From assembly GCA_020352515.1 (NCBI GenBank), contig CP070678.1:5451660-5515659 (forward strand): a stretch of 64,000 nucleotides of DNA, given 5' to 3'. The stretch is from Phycisphaerales bacterium. Lineage in GTDB: Bacteria > Planctomycetota > Phycisphaerae > Sedimentisphaerales > Anaerobacaceae. Under the pieces are notes generated by a model. The model ran no database searches, was not told the DNA's origin, and worked only from the letters and a program-made list of their open reading frames with translations. Each line of letters begins with the position of its first letter. The stretch's first letter is position 1. Position numbers and translations under genes: made by a program. This document shows, one piece after another, positions 42,943 to 51,677 of the stretch.

Positions 42943-44253
42943 ATGAACAAGCTAACTGCAATCTCCACACTCGTCTTCGTATTGGCGCTCGCCGCCGGCC
43001 CGGCGCCGGCCGCCGAAACCGAACCGCAAGCCTCCGACGACGGCTTCGTCAGCCTGTTCAACGGCAAGGACCTCACCGGCTGGGACGGTGACTCCAGACT
43101 CTGGTCCGCCAAAGACGGCGCAATCCGCGGGCAAACAACCGAAGAGAACCCCACAAAAGGGAACACTTTCTGCATCTGGCGCGGCGGAACACTCAAGAAC
43201 TTCATCCTCCGGATGAACGTCCGAATCCAGAACGGAAATTCCGGCATCCAGTACCGCAGCAAAGAGGTCGGCAAGTGGGTCATATCCGGCTACCAGGCCG
43301 AGGTCGCAAACGGAAGGGGAAGCGCCGGATTCCTCTACCACGAAAAAGGCCGGGCCTCCCTCGTCAGGGTCGGTGACTTCGTCGTCATCGACGAAAAGGG
43401 CCAAAAGAACATCGTGGGCAAAGTCGCCGACAGAAACGAGCTTCTCAAGGCCCCTTACTACAGGGACCGGGATTGGAACCAATACGTCATCATCGCTCGC
43501 GGAAATCACATCGTGCACTACCTCAACGGCCTTCCGACAATCGAGCTCATCGACAACGACCGTCTCACAAAGCCGGACGACCCAAAGGACCGCAGAGGCG
43601 CCGCCCTCGAGGGGCTCCTCGCGCTGCAGATTCACGCAGGCCCGCCGATGGTCGTCGAGTTCAAGGATATCTACGTCAAGCACCTGCCCGAAAACTACGG
43701 CAGGGCGGTCACCCTCTTCAACGGAAACGACCTGACCGGCTGGACCCCCTCCAGTGACGCGCTGAAGGATACCTTCGGCGTTAGGAACGGCGTTATGACC
43801 GACACGGGCAGACCCGCAGGCTACATCCGGACAAAGAAGGATTACGCCAACTACGTCCTCCGCCTGCAGATGCGCCACGTAAAGCCGGGCAACAGCGGCG
43901 TCCTCGTCCGCGTCGTCGGACCCGACAAGGTCTGGCCGAAGAGCATCGAGGCCCAGGGCGCCTCCGGCAACATGGGTGACATCTGGAACATCGACAAGTT
44001 TCCGATGCGCGTGGACCCGAAGCGAACACGCGGCAGACGAACGGCCAAGATGAACCCGTCGAACGAAAAACCCACAGGCCAATGGAACGATTACGAGATA
44101 CATCTCAACGGCGGTGACCTGCGAATCTATGTAAATTCAATGCTCCAGAACATGGCCACGGAGGTCGAAGAGGTGCCCGGAAAAATCGCACTCCAGTCCG
44201 AGGGCTCGCCGAAGGAGTTCCGAAACATCGTGCTTGTCCCCATAAACCGCTGA
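42943..44253 (+). CDS. Secreted protein with two DUF1080 (3-keto-disaccharide hydrolase) domains
   Basis: 436 residues; GGAGG precedes the ATG and MNKLTAISTLVFVLALAAG is the signal peptide. Domain 1 (~30-245) opens with FVSLFNGKDLTGWDGD and contains NSGIQYRSKE; domain 2 (~250-435) opens with AVTLFNGNDLTGWTPS and contains NSGVLVRVVG. Both end in the sheet ...LQSEGSPKEFRNI. These concanavalin-like domains cleave 3-keto glycosides formed by Gfo/Idh/MocA-type oxidation. Domain 2 is shorter than domain 1. Paired with ThuA 73 bases upstream, it suggests a 3-keto-sugar route. Confidence 0.92.
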   Translation: MNKLTAISTLVFVLALAAGPAPAAETEPQASDDGFVSLFNGKDLTGWDGDSRLWSAKDGAIRGQTTEENPTKGNTFCIWRGGTLKNFILRMNVRIQNGNSGIQYRSKEVGKWVISGYQAEVANGRGSAGFLYHEKGRASLVRVGDFVVIDEKGQKNIVGKVADRNELLKAPYYRDRDWNQYVIIARGNHIVHYLNGLPTIELIDNDRLTKPDDPKDRRGAALEGLLALQIHAGPPMVVEFKDIYVKHLPENYGRAVTLFNGNDLTGWTPSSDALKDTFGVRNGVMTDTGRPAGYIRTKKDYANYVLRLQMRHVKPGNSGVLVRVVGPDKVWPKSIEAQGASGNMGDIWNIDKFPMRVDPKRTRGRRTAKMNPSNEKPTGQWNDYEIHLNGGDLRIYVNSMLQNMATEVEEVPGKIALQSEGSPKEFRNIVLVPINR

Positions 44254-44707
44254 CGCCGCCTCTGTACTCGTCGCCACAGACAAAGCCCGTTACTGGCCGC
44301 CCGGGACCGTCCGACACGCTCGTGCGCCGCGTCAATCGACTCGGCGCGGACTACACTGAATGTGCACGTGTTCATGCTCGCCGCCGATTCGCCCGGACCT
44401 GTCTCGATATCGCCGAACGCGCCGAAACCACCCTCATAAAGCTCGCACATCTCTTCGCCCGAAATGGCCCGTTGAAAATCGCCGCCTCGTCTATTCTTGT
44501 GGGACGCCCAAATTCAAGCAAATAATGCCTATTCGATCCGGCAAAGCAGCCGCAATTGCCCATTGAACACCTAAACTGGCGCCCCTGGCGAACCAAAAAA
44601 ACCATCTTTCTTTGACAGGCTCGCCCGAATACTTTATAGTGCTGCTCAGGGTCGTTCCGGCCCGCTTGACCTGAACCAACCGTGTCTTTTCTAAGTAGAA
44701 ATTTGTT
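44254..44707. other. 454-base intergenic region before panD
   Basis: No credible gene: short open frames at 44322-44525 and 44360-44566 have unnatural Arg/Pro/His-rich translations. It holds the panD promoter at 44612-44640 and nothing else recognised. Confidence 0.55.
44612..44640 (+). promoter_or_regulatory. Sigma-70-type promoter of panD
   Basis: Perfect TTGACA at 44612-44617 and TATAGT at 44635-44640 with a 17-base spacer; start near 44647, leader about 60 bases. Confidence 0.72.
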
Positions 44708-45067
44708 ATGTTCGTCAAATTACTAAAAAGCAAATTGCACCGTGCCAGGGTAACGCAGTCCAGCCTCGATTATCCCGGCAGCATCGCCATAGACTCCGAG
44801 CTTATGGAGGCGGTGGGCATCCTGTCGTACGAGTCCGTCCTCATAGCCGACCTCAACAACGGCAGCCGGCTCGAAACCTACGTCGTTCCCGCCGACCCCG
44901 GCTCAAAAGAGATCACCGTCCTCGGTGCCGCCGCCCATCTCATAAAACCGAAAGACATCGTCATCATCATGGCCTTCGCCTTCCACACACCGGAGCAGGC
45001 CGCCGAAGCGAAGCCGAAAATCGTCGTCCTCGACGAGAACAACGAAATAATAAAGCGCATGCCGTGA
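44708..45067 (+). CDS. panD: Aspartate 1-decarboxylase
   Basis: 119 residues, normal for PanD. It is made as an inactive proenzyme cleaved before S25 (YPGSIAID, G24-S25), giving the pyruvoyl group that decarboxylates aspartate to beta-alanine. K9 in LLKSKLHRA, R54-type in NNGSRLETYV and GAAAHLIKPKDIVIIM match the family. Together with panC it completes the beta-alanine branch of pantothenate synthesis. Own promoter; no clear Shine-Dalgarno. Confidence 0.96.
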   Translation: MFVKLLKSKLHRARVTQSSLDYPGSIAIDSELMEAVGILSYESVLIADLNNGSRLETYVVPADPGSKEITVLGAAAHLIKPKDIVIIMAFAFHTPEQAAEAKPKIVVLDENNEIIKRMP

Positions 45068-45123
45068 GTGCGTTCCTTTGGGAAAAGAGGTAACAACTAT
45101 TCGAGACGCCGGATAATCAGTGA

Positions 45124-46101
45124 ATGCATCCCGAACTCTTCGAGATACCTTTCCTTCACGTTACGGTCAAAAGCTATGGCCTGATGATGGTCATCGGCTT
45201 CCTCGCCGCCGTCGCGCTCATAAGACGGCTCAGCCGCAGCTTCACCCCGGACCCCCAGTTGATTACCAACGCCGCCCTCTATGCCTTGATAGGTGGGGTC
45301 GTCGGCGCCCGCCTGTTCTTTGTAATTCACTATTTCGAGCAGTTTCGCGGCGACGCCCTCTCCGTCTTCGCCATCTGGAGAGGCGGCCTTGAGCTTCTCG
45401 GCGGCGTTCTACTCGCAATCGCAATCATCTTCGCATACCTGATGTACCATAAGCTCCCCATCCGCCGCTACCTCGATGCCCTCGCCGTCGGCCTGATGCT
45501 CGCCCTCGTTTTCGGAAGAATCGGCTGCCTGCTCAATGGCTGCTGCTATGGAAAGCCCGCCAACCTGCCCTGGGCCATCCGTTTCCCCTATAATTCGTTC
45601 GCCTACCGCAGCCAGGTCAGTCCGAACCCCCTCAGAAACAGGTCCGAACCCCATCTCAAGCTCCCCGACGACTATCTCGTTTACCACGCCGACGGCACAG
45701 CCTCCCCAAAGCCCTTCGACGAGTTGACCCCCGCGCAAAAGTACGCCGTCATAGAAGGCCCGTATCGCTGCCTGCCCGTCCACCCAACCCAGATATACGG
45801 CTCGGTCAACGCGCTGCTCATGTGCCTCGTGCTCTACCTCTTCCGCCGAAGAAGCCTGAACGCCGACCTCGCCGACAGCCGCGCCCGGTTCCTCACAAAG
45901 CCCGGCCAAACCTTCGCGCTCATGTTCATAATATACGGCGCCGCCAGATTCCTCCTCGAGCTTCTGCGCGACGACAATCCCTACGAAGTGGACGGACTTA
46001 CAGTCTCCCAGAACATCGGCATCGCACTCGTCGTGCTCGGAATCATCTTTATGCTCATCTTCCAGAAGATGAAACGATACAGGATGCCCCCTATGAAGTA
46101 G
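45124..46101 (+). CDS. lgt: Prolipoprotein diacylglyceryl transferase
   Basis: 325 residues, longer than the usual 260-290 because of an insertion between ~155 and ~215 (rich in Pro/Tyr). GRIGCLLNGCCYG is the family signature with the essential Arg, and HPTQIYGSVNALLM closes the active-site region. Seven membrane segments span the inner membrane. It transfers diacylglycerol from phosphatidylglycerol to the lipobox cysteine, and many proteins in this window carry such a cysteine. ATG chosen for MHPELFEIPFL, the usual start. Confidence 0.96.
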   Translation: MHPELFEIPFLHVTVKSYGLMMVIGFLAAVALIRRLSRSFTPDPQLITNAALYALIGGVVGARLFFVIHYFEQFRGDALSVFAIWRGGLELLGGVLLAIAIIFAYLMYHKLPIRRYLDALAVGLMLALVFGRIGCLLNGCCYGKPANLPWAIRFPYNSFAYRSQVSPNPLRNRSEPHLKLPDDYLVYHADGTASPKPFDELTPAQKYAVIEGPYRCLPVHPTQIYGSVNALLMCLVLYLFRRRSLNADLADSRARFLTKPGQTFALMFIIYGAARFLLELLRDDNPYEVDGLTVSQNIGIALVVLGIIFMLIFQKMKRYRMPPMK

Positions 46102-46233
46102 TCCCTGACGCCCCTCGGGCGAGCCCCTCGTCATTATCAGGCTTTTTCCACTTGAACATTGTCCCGGATTTGACGATAGTATATAGGTCGAACCGCATAG
46201 AATTAACGAAAAGCGCTCTTCTCAGGCGAACTT

Positions 46234-47094
46234 ATGGGACTATACGACAGAGACTACACGCAGGCCGACTCCAGGTCTGAGTTTCGCTACGCCTCTCGAC
46301 CGCACATGATGTTTCCACGCCTGACCCCGGTGGTCAAGTGGCTCCTAATAATCAACGTGGTCCTCTTCGTAGCATCACTGCTCATAACCCCCCTTGCCAG
46401 ATTTCTGCTCTACTGGTTCAGCGTCTTTCCCGGCCAGGCAAGGTCACTTCAGATTTGGAGGCCACTGACCTACCAGTTCCTCCACGATACCGGGGGATTC
46501 GGGCACATCTTCTGGAACATGCTACTGCTCTTCTTCTTCGGCACCATGCTCGAAAGGACATGGGGCTCGAAAAAGTTTCTCCTCTATTACCTGCTCTGCG
46601 GAGCTGCCGGCGGCCTGTTCTATCCTCTGCTCGTCCTGGCCGGCTGGCTCGAAGCCGGACCTCTGATTGGGGCTTCCGGCGCCGTATTGGGCGTGCTCGC
46701 GGCCAATGCCATATTGTTCCCCAACCAGCGGCTCTACGTCCTCGGAATGTTCCCGATTAGAGTCAGCGTCCTGGCCCTGATTCTGGCAGGCATAAGCATC
46801 CTGACGCTGCTTCGACCGACAGAGCTGGCAAACGCCGGTGGCGAGGCCGCACATCTCGGCGGAATGGTGGCCGGCGCAATCTACGTCTTCACCGAATCTG
46901 CAAGGGCAGGGTTCAAATTGAAGCTTCGCAAAGGCGCCTGGCGGAAAAAAGTCACGGAAACCCGTAATCTGCAGGTCGAGGTGGACCGCATCCTCCAAAA
47001 AGTCCACGATTCCGGCATACACAGCCTCAGCCGCAAGGAGAAGAAAATTCTCCGCGAGGCCACCAAGCTCGAACGGCTGCGCAACGGCCTGTAG
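46234..47094 (+). CDS. Rhomboid family intramembrane serine protease
   Basis: 286 residues. Six hydrophobic segments. GASGAVLG holds the catalytic serine and AHLGGMVAGAIY the histidine; HIFWNMLLLFFFG is the loop with HxxxN. The enzyme cleaves single-pass membrane proteins within the bilayer. A basic, helical C-terminal tail (KLRKGAWRKKVTETRNLQVEVDRIL, ~220-286) extends into the cytoplasm, as is common in planctomycete rhomboids. It follows lgt by 132 bases on the same strand. Confidence 0.95.
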   Translation: MGLYDRDYTQADSRSEFRYASRPHMMFPRLTPVVKWLLIINVVLFVASLLITPLARFLLYWFSVFPGQARSLQIWRPLTYQFLHDTGGFGHIFWNMLLLFFFGTMLERTWGSKKFLLYYLLCGAAGGLFYPLLVLAGWLEAGPLIGASGAVLGVLAANAILFPNQRLYVLGMFPIRVSVLALILAGISILTLLRPTELANAGGEAAHLGGMVAGAIYVFTESARAGFKLKLRKGAWRKKVTETRNLQVEVDRILQKVHDSGIHSLSRKEKKILREATKLERLRNGL

Positions 47095-47138
47095 AAAACC
47101 TCCCTCGTTGAAGTCCGGCCCAACACCCGGGCCCAGGA

Positions 47139-48164
47139 TCAATCGAGCCAGCCCATAAGAACCAGCTTCGCCTCCTGCTCGAATGTCACAACCTTCCGCA
47201 ATTCCAGTTGTGCTCCCCGCAGTTGCCTGCCGGCCTCATCCCTCGCCTTGCGCAGCGCGGCCAGTTTCTCTCTAATCTCCTGCTGACTTTCCTTGCCGCT
47301 TTCCAGAGCATCGAGCAGATCTTCAGCGCTTCTCTCGGCCTTGGTAAAATCGGCCGGGCTTTTCCGCGCAGACGGTCTCGACCATTGCCAGCCGCTCTGG
47401 CTCCAGCTCCCACCCGCATCGGTCTCCGTGTCCTGCAACGGCCTCCAGTCGCCACCCACATTCGCGCCCCCGCCGCTTGCTCCGAATCCGCCACCTGCAC
47501 TACCCCCACCGCCCGCGCTGCCGCCCCCTGAGCCGCCAGTTCCTCCGCTCGCTCCCCATCCGCCGCCACCGCTGCCCCCCATTCTGTAGGTTCCGCTTCC
47601 ACCCGAAAAGCCGTCTCCTCCCCGGATCGCGACCCAGCCACCCCCGGACCCGCCGCGTCCCCCGCTCGCCCCCCATCTACCGCTGGTGCGGAATCCCACG
47701 CTTTCCGAACGCCAGGTTCCGCCCTCCCAAGACCGGCCTATGCTCCCCGAGCTTCCGCCCGAGCTGTAACCCACCGTCGCCAGCGCAAACCGCGCCTCAC
47801 CCATAAGGCTCCGCACCTTGTTGAGCCTCGGCTCGATCTGCCTCCACTGTTCATCCGTTGCCCCGAGAGCCTGCTTGATCGATTCGCCCCGAACCCTTTC
47901 CAAATTTACCATACTCCCGGGCCCTTGTTGGAGCATCTGTCTTCGTCTCTGTTCCCTCTCGATTGCCCTTTGTCTGCTTCGTGCAGCGGCTTGCGCCTGC
48001 GAACGCATCATTCGCTCTTCCGGGGTCATCTGTACGGAACGATTCGGCGCTGATCCGCTGCTCGTTCTGTATCGCCCAGGCGCCTCTGATACCGACCACA
48101 TCGCACAGGCCGTTGCCACCACGAATACAGCACATCCGAGAAACATCTTCCTCGACGTCATCAT
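47139..48164 (-). CDS. Exported Gly/Ser-rich protein of ECF module 1
   Basis: About 341 residues from the ATG at 48164 (AAAGGGG just upstream; TTG at 48167 and ATG at 48161 are alternatives). A signal sequence (MFLGCAVFVVATACAMW) precedes a charged, helical section with RRQRAIEREQRRRQMLQQ, then ALGATDEQWRQIEPRLNKVRSLM, which resembles Spy/CpxP-like helices. A low-complexity stretch of Gly, Ser and Trp (~130-245) follows. The end, DEAGRQLRGAQLELRKVVTFEQEAKLVLMGWLD, recurs in planctomycete proteins next to sigma factors. Structural or stress role is inference. Confidence 0.82.
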   Translation of the reverse strand: MMTSRKMFLGCAVFVVATACAMWSVSEAPGRYRTSSGSAPNRSVQMTPEERMMRSQAQAAARSRQRAIEREQRRRQMLQQGPGSMVNLERVRGESIKQALGATDEQWRQIEPRLNKVRSLMGEARFALATVGYSSGGSSGSIGRSWEGGTWRSESVGFRTSGRWGASGGRGGSGGGWVAIRGGDGFSGGSGTYRMGGSGGGGWGASGGTGGSGGGSAGGGGSAGGGFGASGGGANVGGDWRPLQDTETDAGGSWSQSGWQWSRPSARKSPADFTKAERSAEDLLDALESGKESQQEIREKLAALRKARDEAGRQLRGAQLELRKVVTFEQEAKLVLMGWLD

Positions 48165-48185
48165 CAAGCCCCTTTCGCACGCAAA

Positions 48186-49253
48186 TTAGTATGTGAATAT
48201 CTGCACGTTTTGCCGGAACGTCTCCGAATCCACCTTGCCCTTGGCAAACTCATCCACATCCGGCTTCTTTGCCCTGATTGTCATTACCGTGGCCCGTGCA
48301 GCGCCCGGTCCGCCCAATGTCGCTCCTTGCCCGGCGCCGCCCCCAAAACCGCCGCCGCCTCCAAAACCGACCGCGCCCCCTGGAAAGGCGGCCGCGCCCC
48401 CTCCCCGGCTGCCATAAGCGGTGCCTCTACCTGTGTTCGTAGAGTAATATTCGAAAAAGCCGTACCCGCCCCCGTCGCCGCCGGAACGCCGCCCGTTCGT
48501 CACCGTCACTACTACCCACTCGTTCTGTTGCAACTGACGAATGTTTGCCGCATGCTTGAGGGACTTCACAATCTCCCCCTTAAGCGCCTTGACCCTGCGG
48601 GAGTCGTACTCCTCCGGCAGGTGCGAACGCCTCCTGGTATGTTCCGGCGAGAATAGCTCATCCCTCGCCTGCTGCCAGGTCTTGTCAACCTCCTCTTCAG
48701 GCGGCGCCACATCCGGGGCCTCCATCCCCTCGGGAGGAGACAGTAGAATATCCGTTTCGATGATAAAAAGTGCCCCGTACCCCTGCAAATAGATTGCCTG
48801 CGGCGAGCCCCTGTCGCTCGTTAACAAATCCCCGAACTCGGCAAAAAACTGCTCCGCCTGAGCCATGGCCGCACCGGCGCTCTTGGCAAGAATGTGCGAC
48901 ATCACCTGCATGTCCTCGCCTATCCTCGCAACCTGCTCGGCATCAATATCCGCTGTGGGTATCACCAACGGCTTGCGGACTGCCGGCCCTCGAAACTGTC
49001 TCGGTCCTTCTGCGCGGTCATACCCATAAGCACGGCCCCTCCTCCTTTCATCGTACATCGGCTGCCCTGTCCTGCGGACATTCCCGGAGACCGCCCCGCC
49101 GGTCGGAGCTGGCGTTACAGCCTCACTCATCTCATCGACTGCAGCCGGCCCGCCCGACTTCTCCCGGGCCTCTTGCATCCCCAACGTGGTCGCCGCCGTA
49201 ACAAGTACGCCCAATACGACGATCACTGTGACAGCTCGTTTTACACGTTCCAT
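48186..49253 (-). CDS. Exported Gly-rich protein of ECF module 1, unknown
   Basis: 355 residues from the ATG at 49253, nine bases after AAAGGAG; the open frame to 49319 overlaps the upstream gene end. A signal peptide (VKRAVTVIVVLGVLVTAATT) is followed by an Arg/Pro/Gly section, a helical domain (~110-260, MSHILAKSAGAAMAQAEQFFAEF..., GYGALFIIETDILLSPP, VKALKGEIVKSLKHAANI), the strand WVVVTVTNGRR, and a Gly-rich run (~300-330) before MTIRAKKPDVDEFAKGKVD. The combination is seen next to ECF sigma factors in planctomycetes. No enzymatic motif. Confidence 0.8.
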   Translation of the reverse strand: MERVKRAVTVIVVLGVLVTAATTLGMQEAREKSGGPAAVDEMSEAVTPAPTGGAVSGNVRRTGQPMYDERRRGRAYGYDRAEGPRQFRGPAVRKPLVIPTADIDAEQVARIGEDMQVMSHILAKSAGAAMAQAEQFFAEFGDLLTSDRGSPQAIYLQGYGALFIIETDILLSPPEGMEAPDVAPPEEEVDKTWQQARDELFSPEHTRRRSHLPEEYDSRRVKALKGEIVKSLKHAANIRQLQQNEWVVVTVTNGRRSGGDGGGYGFFEYYSTNTGRGTAYGSRGGGAAAFPGGAVGFGGGGGFGGGAGQGATLGGPGAARATVMTIRAKKPDVDEFAKGKVDSETFRQNVQIFTY

Positions 49254-49322
49254 GATCTGCTCCTTTGCTTTTGAAGTTCCGTTTCCGATATCTTCCGCCT
49301 CATCGCGCATTCTTACCAAGCC

Positions 49323-49976
49323 CTAATCCGGCCTGCCCGCAGGCGCCTCAACCGCGTATGCCACCAGCGACCTCAAGCCGTTCCGCAACTGGTCCTTGTC
49401 GTACCGGCGATTCAGCTCCATTTCACGCAATACCTCTCCAACGCTCTGGCGGTCAGCAAGTCGCGCCGCCTCGAATTGCTCCGCAAGCTCCGTCAGCCGC
49501 CTGTCCGTCAGGCTGCCCGCGGCCGCCAGGGTCTGCACCGCCGCTTCCTTCACGTCACGACGCAATTGCTCGCCCAGCCCCTCCCTCAACTCTGCGAATC
49601 TCGCATCCAGACTCGAAGCACGCTCCGCACCCGTTATCTCCTCGATCTTGCTCTCAAGCGCCTCATCTAGCCTTGCCGCCATAGATGACTCAACCACCGA
49701 CCGAATCTCTTCGACGTCCGGCGCACCGGCGGCAGACAGCCGTCCTGCAAGATACCCCAGTCCAACCATAAGGACAGCCGCTGCCGCCAGTTTCGCAGTC
49801 GCTCCCTTCGCGATCAGTTGCCATATCCTCGGCATCAGACGCTTGTGAGCTTTCTCGTTTCTCAGGACAACATCCCTCGCCCTCGCCACGGCCCGTTCCG
49901 TGGCCTCTTGCCCCGGCTCGATCTGCGAAATCGCCTCTAACTGACGCCTTATCTCTGTTTCATCCATCTTCGACAT
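49323..49976 (-). CDS. Membrane-anchored probable anti-sigma regulator of ECF module 1
   Basis: 217 residues; AAAGGAAG precedes the ATG. A cytoplasmic N-terminal ~55 residues (MSKMDETEIRRQLEAISQI, EATERAVARARDVVLR) resemble anti-sigma N-termini but lack the HxxxCxxC zinc motif. One membrane segment at ~58-80 (AKLAAAAVLMVGLGYLAGRL) is followed by a long coiled-coil (VVESSMAARLDEALESKIEEI..., FAELREGLGEQLRRD). It lies 12 bases after the sigma gene. The anti-sigma role is inferred from position and topology. Confidence 0.78.
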   Translation of the reverse strand: MSKMDETEIRRQLEAISQIEPGQEATERAVARARDVVLRNEKAHKRLMPRIWQLIAKGATAKLAAAAVLMVGLGYLAGRLSAAGAPDVEEIRSVVESSMAARLDEALESKIEEITGAERASSLDARFAELREGLGEQLRRDVKEAAVQTLAAAGSLTDRRLTELAEQFEAARLADRQSVGEVLREMELNRRYDKDQLRNGLRSLVAYAVEAPAGRPD

Positions 49977-49988
49977 AACGTCTTCCTT

Positions 49989-50510
49989 TCACTCCGATTG
50001 CCCACCCCTCGAAACCAGCGCATCACGAAGCTGTCCCATCGCCTTGGCGCACAGGCCCCGGACCTGGTGTGTTGTCCTGTCCAGCCTCGCCGCAATATCA
50101 TCGTAAGACTCCTCTTGTATGTATCGCATAACAAGAACCTCCCGGCATACACCATTCAATCGGCCGACAGCATTCAGCATCTCCTGCAGCTCTTCCGTGC
50201 GTATCAGCCTGCCGACCGGACCGTCATCGCTGCCTGGCCGGCACCTCAGACGCTCCGGCGCCGGCCTCCGTCCGTTCCTGCGCCGCCAGTCGAACGCCAG
50301 ATTGATTGCCGTAGCCCGTGCGTATGCCTCCCAGTTGCCGACCTTATCCAGCCCACTGGCGCCGTTCAGCTTTATGAACAACTCCTGCATCAGTTCCTCG
50401 GCAACGTCCTCGTGCAGGGTCAGCCGGGTCAGCAGTGCAAACAGACTCGCCCCTGACCTGTCCAGCAACTCCAGAAGTTTTTCCGTTCGGCTTCTCAAAT
50501 CGGCTCCCAA
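49989..50510 (-). CDS. ECF-family RNA polymerase sigma factor (module 1)
   Basis: 173 residues from a TTG at 50510, the first residue of the recognisable protein, without a clear Shine-Dalgarno. Region 2 is AEELMQELFIKLNGASGLDKVGNWEAYARATAINLA; region 4 is CREVLVMRYIQEESYDDIAARLDRTTHQVRGLCAKAMGQLRD. It directs RNA polymerase to ECF promoters and is probably kept inactive by the membrane protein encoded next. TATAAT on the minus strand at 50535-50540 may be its own -10 box. Confidence 0.93.
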   Translation of the reverse strand: MGADLRSRTEKLLELLDRSGASLFALLTRLTLHEDVAEELMQELFIKLNGASGLDKVGNWEAYARATAINLAFDWRRRNGRRPAPERLRCRPGSDDGPVGRLIRTEELQEMLNAVGRLNGVCREVLVMRYIQEESYDDIAARLDRTTHQVRGLCAKAMGQLRDALVSRGGQSE

Positions 50511-50534
50511 GAACCGCCGGCTTGGCGCCCTACC

Positions 50535-50540
50535 ATTATA
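50535..50540 (-). promoter_or_regulatory. Possible -10 box for ECF module 1
   Basis: TATAAT on the minus strand, about 25 bases before the sigma start; no matching -35 hexamer at the right distance, so it is weak evidence. Confidence 0.25.
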
Positions 50541-50712
50541 GACGATAACGCCCCATCCGGCGCAACCGAATCCTCTGATAAGTCCGGAGACGCCAAGTAC
50601 CGCAACTGCCGCCGAAGAACCCCCCGCTATTCAGTAGACTCACAGCCGCAATCAAGTATAATTCGGCAAGGACTTCAGCACGTGGCTGACGACCTCTCAA
50701 CACAAAATGTCC

Positions 50713-50729
50713 GTCCGACACCGTCGGAC
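50713..50729 (+). promoter_or_regulatory. Hairpin before the sugar-isomerase ribosome-binding site
   Basis: GTCCGAC (50713-50719) and GTCGGAC (50723-50729) with a 3-base loop, followed by AATTTTAG and AAGGAG. Perfect 7-bp inverted repeat; operator or leader hairpin. Confidence 0.35.
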
Positions 50730-50750
50730 AATTTTAGAAGGAGCAACCAC

Positions 50751-51662
50751 ATGGAATCAGAATCTCTTTCCAGACGCGCCTTGCTTGCCGGCAGCGCCGC
50801 CGCCGCAGCCTTGCTCACTCCCACCGTAAGAGCGGCATCAGGAGCCGCCACAAGAAGGGCCGGCAACGGCAGAAGGCCCATGCGGCCGACCCCCATCGGC
50901 CTCCAGCTCTATTCGGTCCGCCGGGACTGCGCACGCGACCTGCCCGGCACCATCGCCGCCGTGGCGAAGATGGGCTACAGGGGCGTTGAGTTCGCCGGCT
51001 ACCACAACCGCACAGCCCCCCAGCTCCGCAAGATGCTCGATGAAAACGGCCTCGTCTGCTGCGGCACACACACAGCGATCGATACCCTGCTCGCCGACAA
51101 CCTCATGCCGACCATCGAATTCAACAAAATTATCGGCAATAAATACCTTATTGTGCCCGGCCTGCCCGAAAAGTACCGCAACTCACGCCAGGCATGGCTC
51201 GATACCGCAAAGCTCTTCAACGAGCTGGCCGAAAAAGTAAAGCCGCATGGAATGCTCGTTGGATACCATAACCACAGCGTCGAGTTCAAGCCCATGGATG
51301 GCCAGATACCCTGGGATACCTTCTACGGCAATACCTCAAAAGATGTGGTAATGCAGATCGATACAGGCAACGCGCTACACGGTGGCGCCGATCCACTGCC
51401 CTTCCTATACCGCTATCCCGACCGGGCCATAACCGTCCACCTAAAGGAGTTCAGCAAAACGAACAAAAAGGCCCTCATCACCGAAGGAGAAATCAACTGG
51501 AAGGCCTTCTTTGCCCTCTGCAGGGCCGTCGGGGCAACCGAGTGGTACATCGTCGAACAGGAGTCATACGCCTATCCACCGCTCAAGTGCGCCGAGCTGT
51601 GTTTGCGCAACCTCCGCAGCGCCGGGCTCATCCGTGGCGGCCCGGCGGCGCCGGTGCGATAA
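50751..51662 (+). CDS. Tat-exported sugar phosphate isomerase/epimerase family protein (TIM barrel)
   Basis: 303 residues from the ATG at 50751 with AAGGAG upstream. SRRALLAGSAAAAALLT is a twin-arginine signal. The barrel begins PIGLQLYSVRRDCARDLPGTIAAVAKMGYRGVEFAGY, a classic start of AP-endonuclease-2-like isomerases. LVGYHNHSVEF and MQIDTGNALHGG, HLKEF and WYIVEQE supply metal-binding His, Asp and Glu on the strand ends. Substrate likely a sugar or 3-keto sugar; exported members are frequent in planctomycetes. Ends in a strong terminator. Confidence 0.92.
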   Translation: MESESLSRRALLAGSAAAAALLTPTVRAASGAATRRAGNGRRPMRPTPIGLQLYSVRRDCARDLPGTIAAVAKMGYRGVEFAGYHNRTAPQLRKMLDENGLVCCGTHTAIDTLLADNLMPTIEFNKIIGNKYLIVPGLPEKYRNSRQAWLDTAKLFNELAEKVKPHGMLVGYHNHSVEFKPMDGQIPWDTFYGNTSKDVVMQIDTGNALHGGADPLPFLYRYPDRAITVHLKEFSKTNKKALITEGEINWKAFFALCRAVGATEWYIVEQESYAYPPLKCAELCLRNLRSAGLIRGGPAAPVR

Positions 51663-51677
51663 AACCCGACAAGCGAC

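Noticed and set aside
42952-44103. Minus-strand open frame of 383 codons opposite the DUF1080 gene
   Set aside because: Antisense shadow; Val/Asp/Glu-rich with no recognisable fold.
44322-44566. Short frames in the gap before panD
   Set aside because: Arg/Pro/His-rich translations typical of chance frames; the panD promoter lies just downstream.
47450-47760. Possible tandem DNA repeat in the Gly-rich gene
   Set aside because: The repetition is loose and follows from Gly/Ser codon use; no fixed unit could be defined.
47208-47806. Proline-rich plus-strand frames opposite the Gly-rich gene
   Set aside because: They are the complement of Gly/Ser codons (Pro/Ala), and the minus-strand gene has a signal peptide and structured ends.
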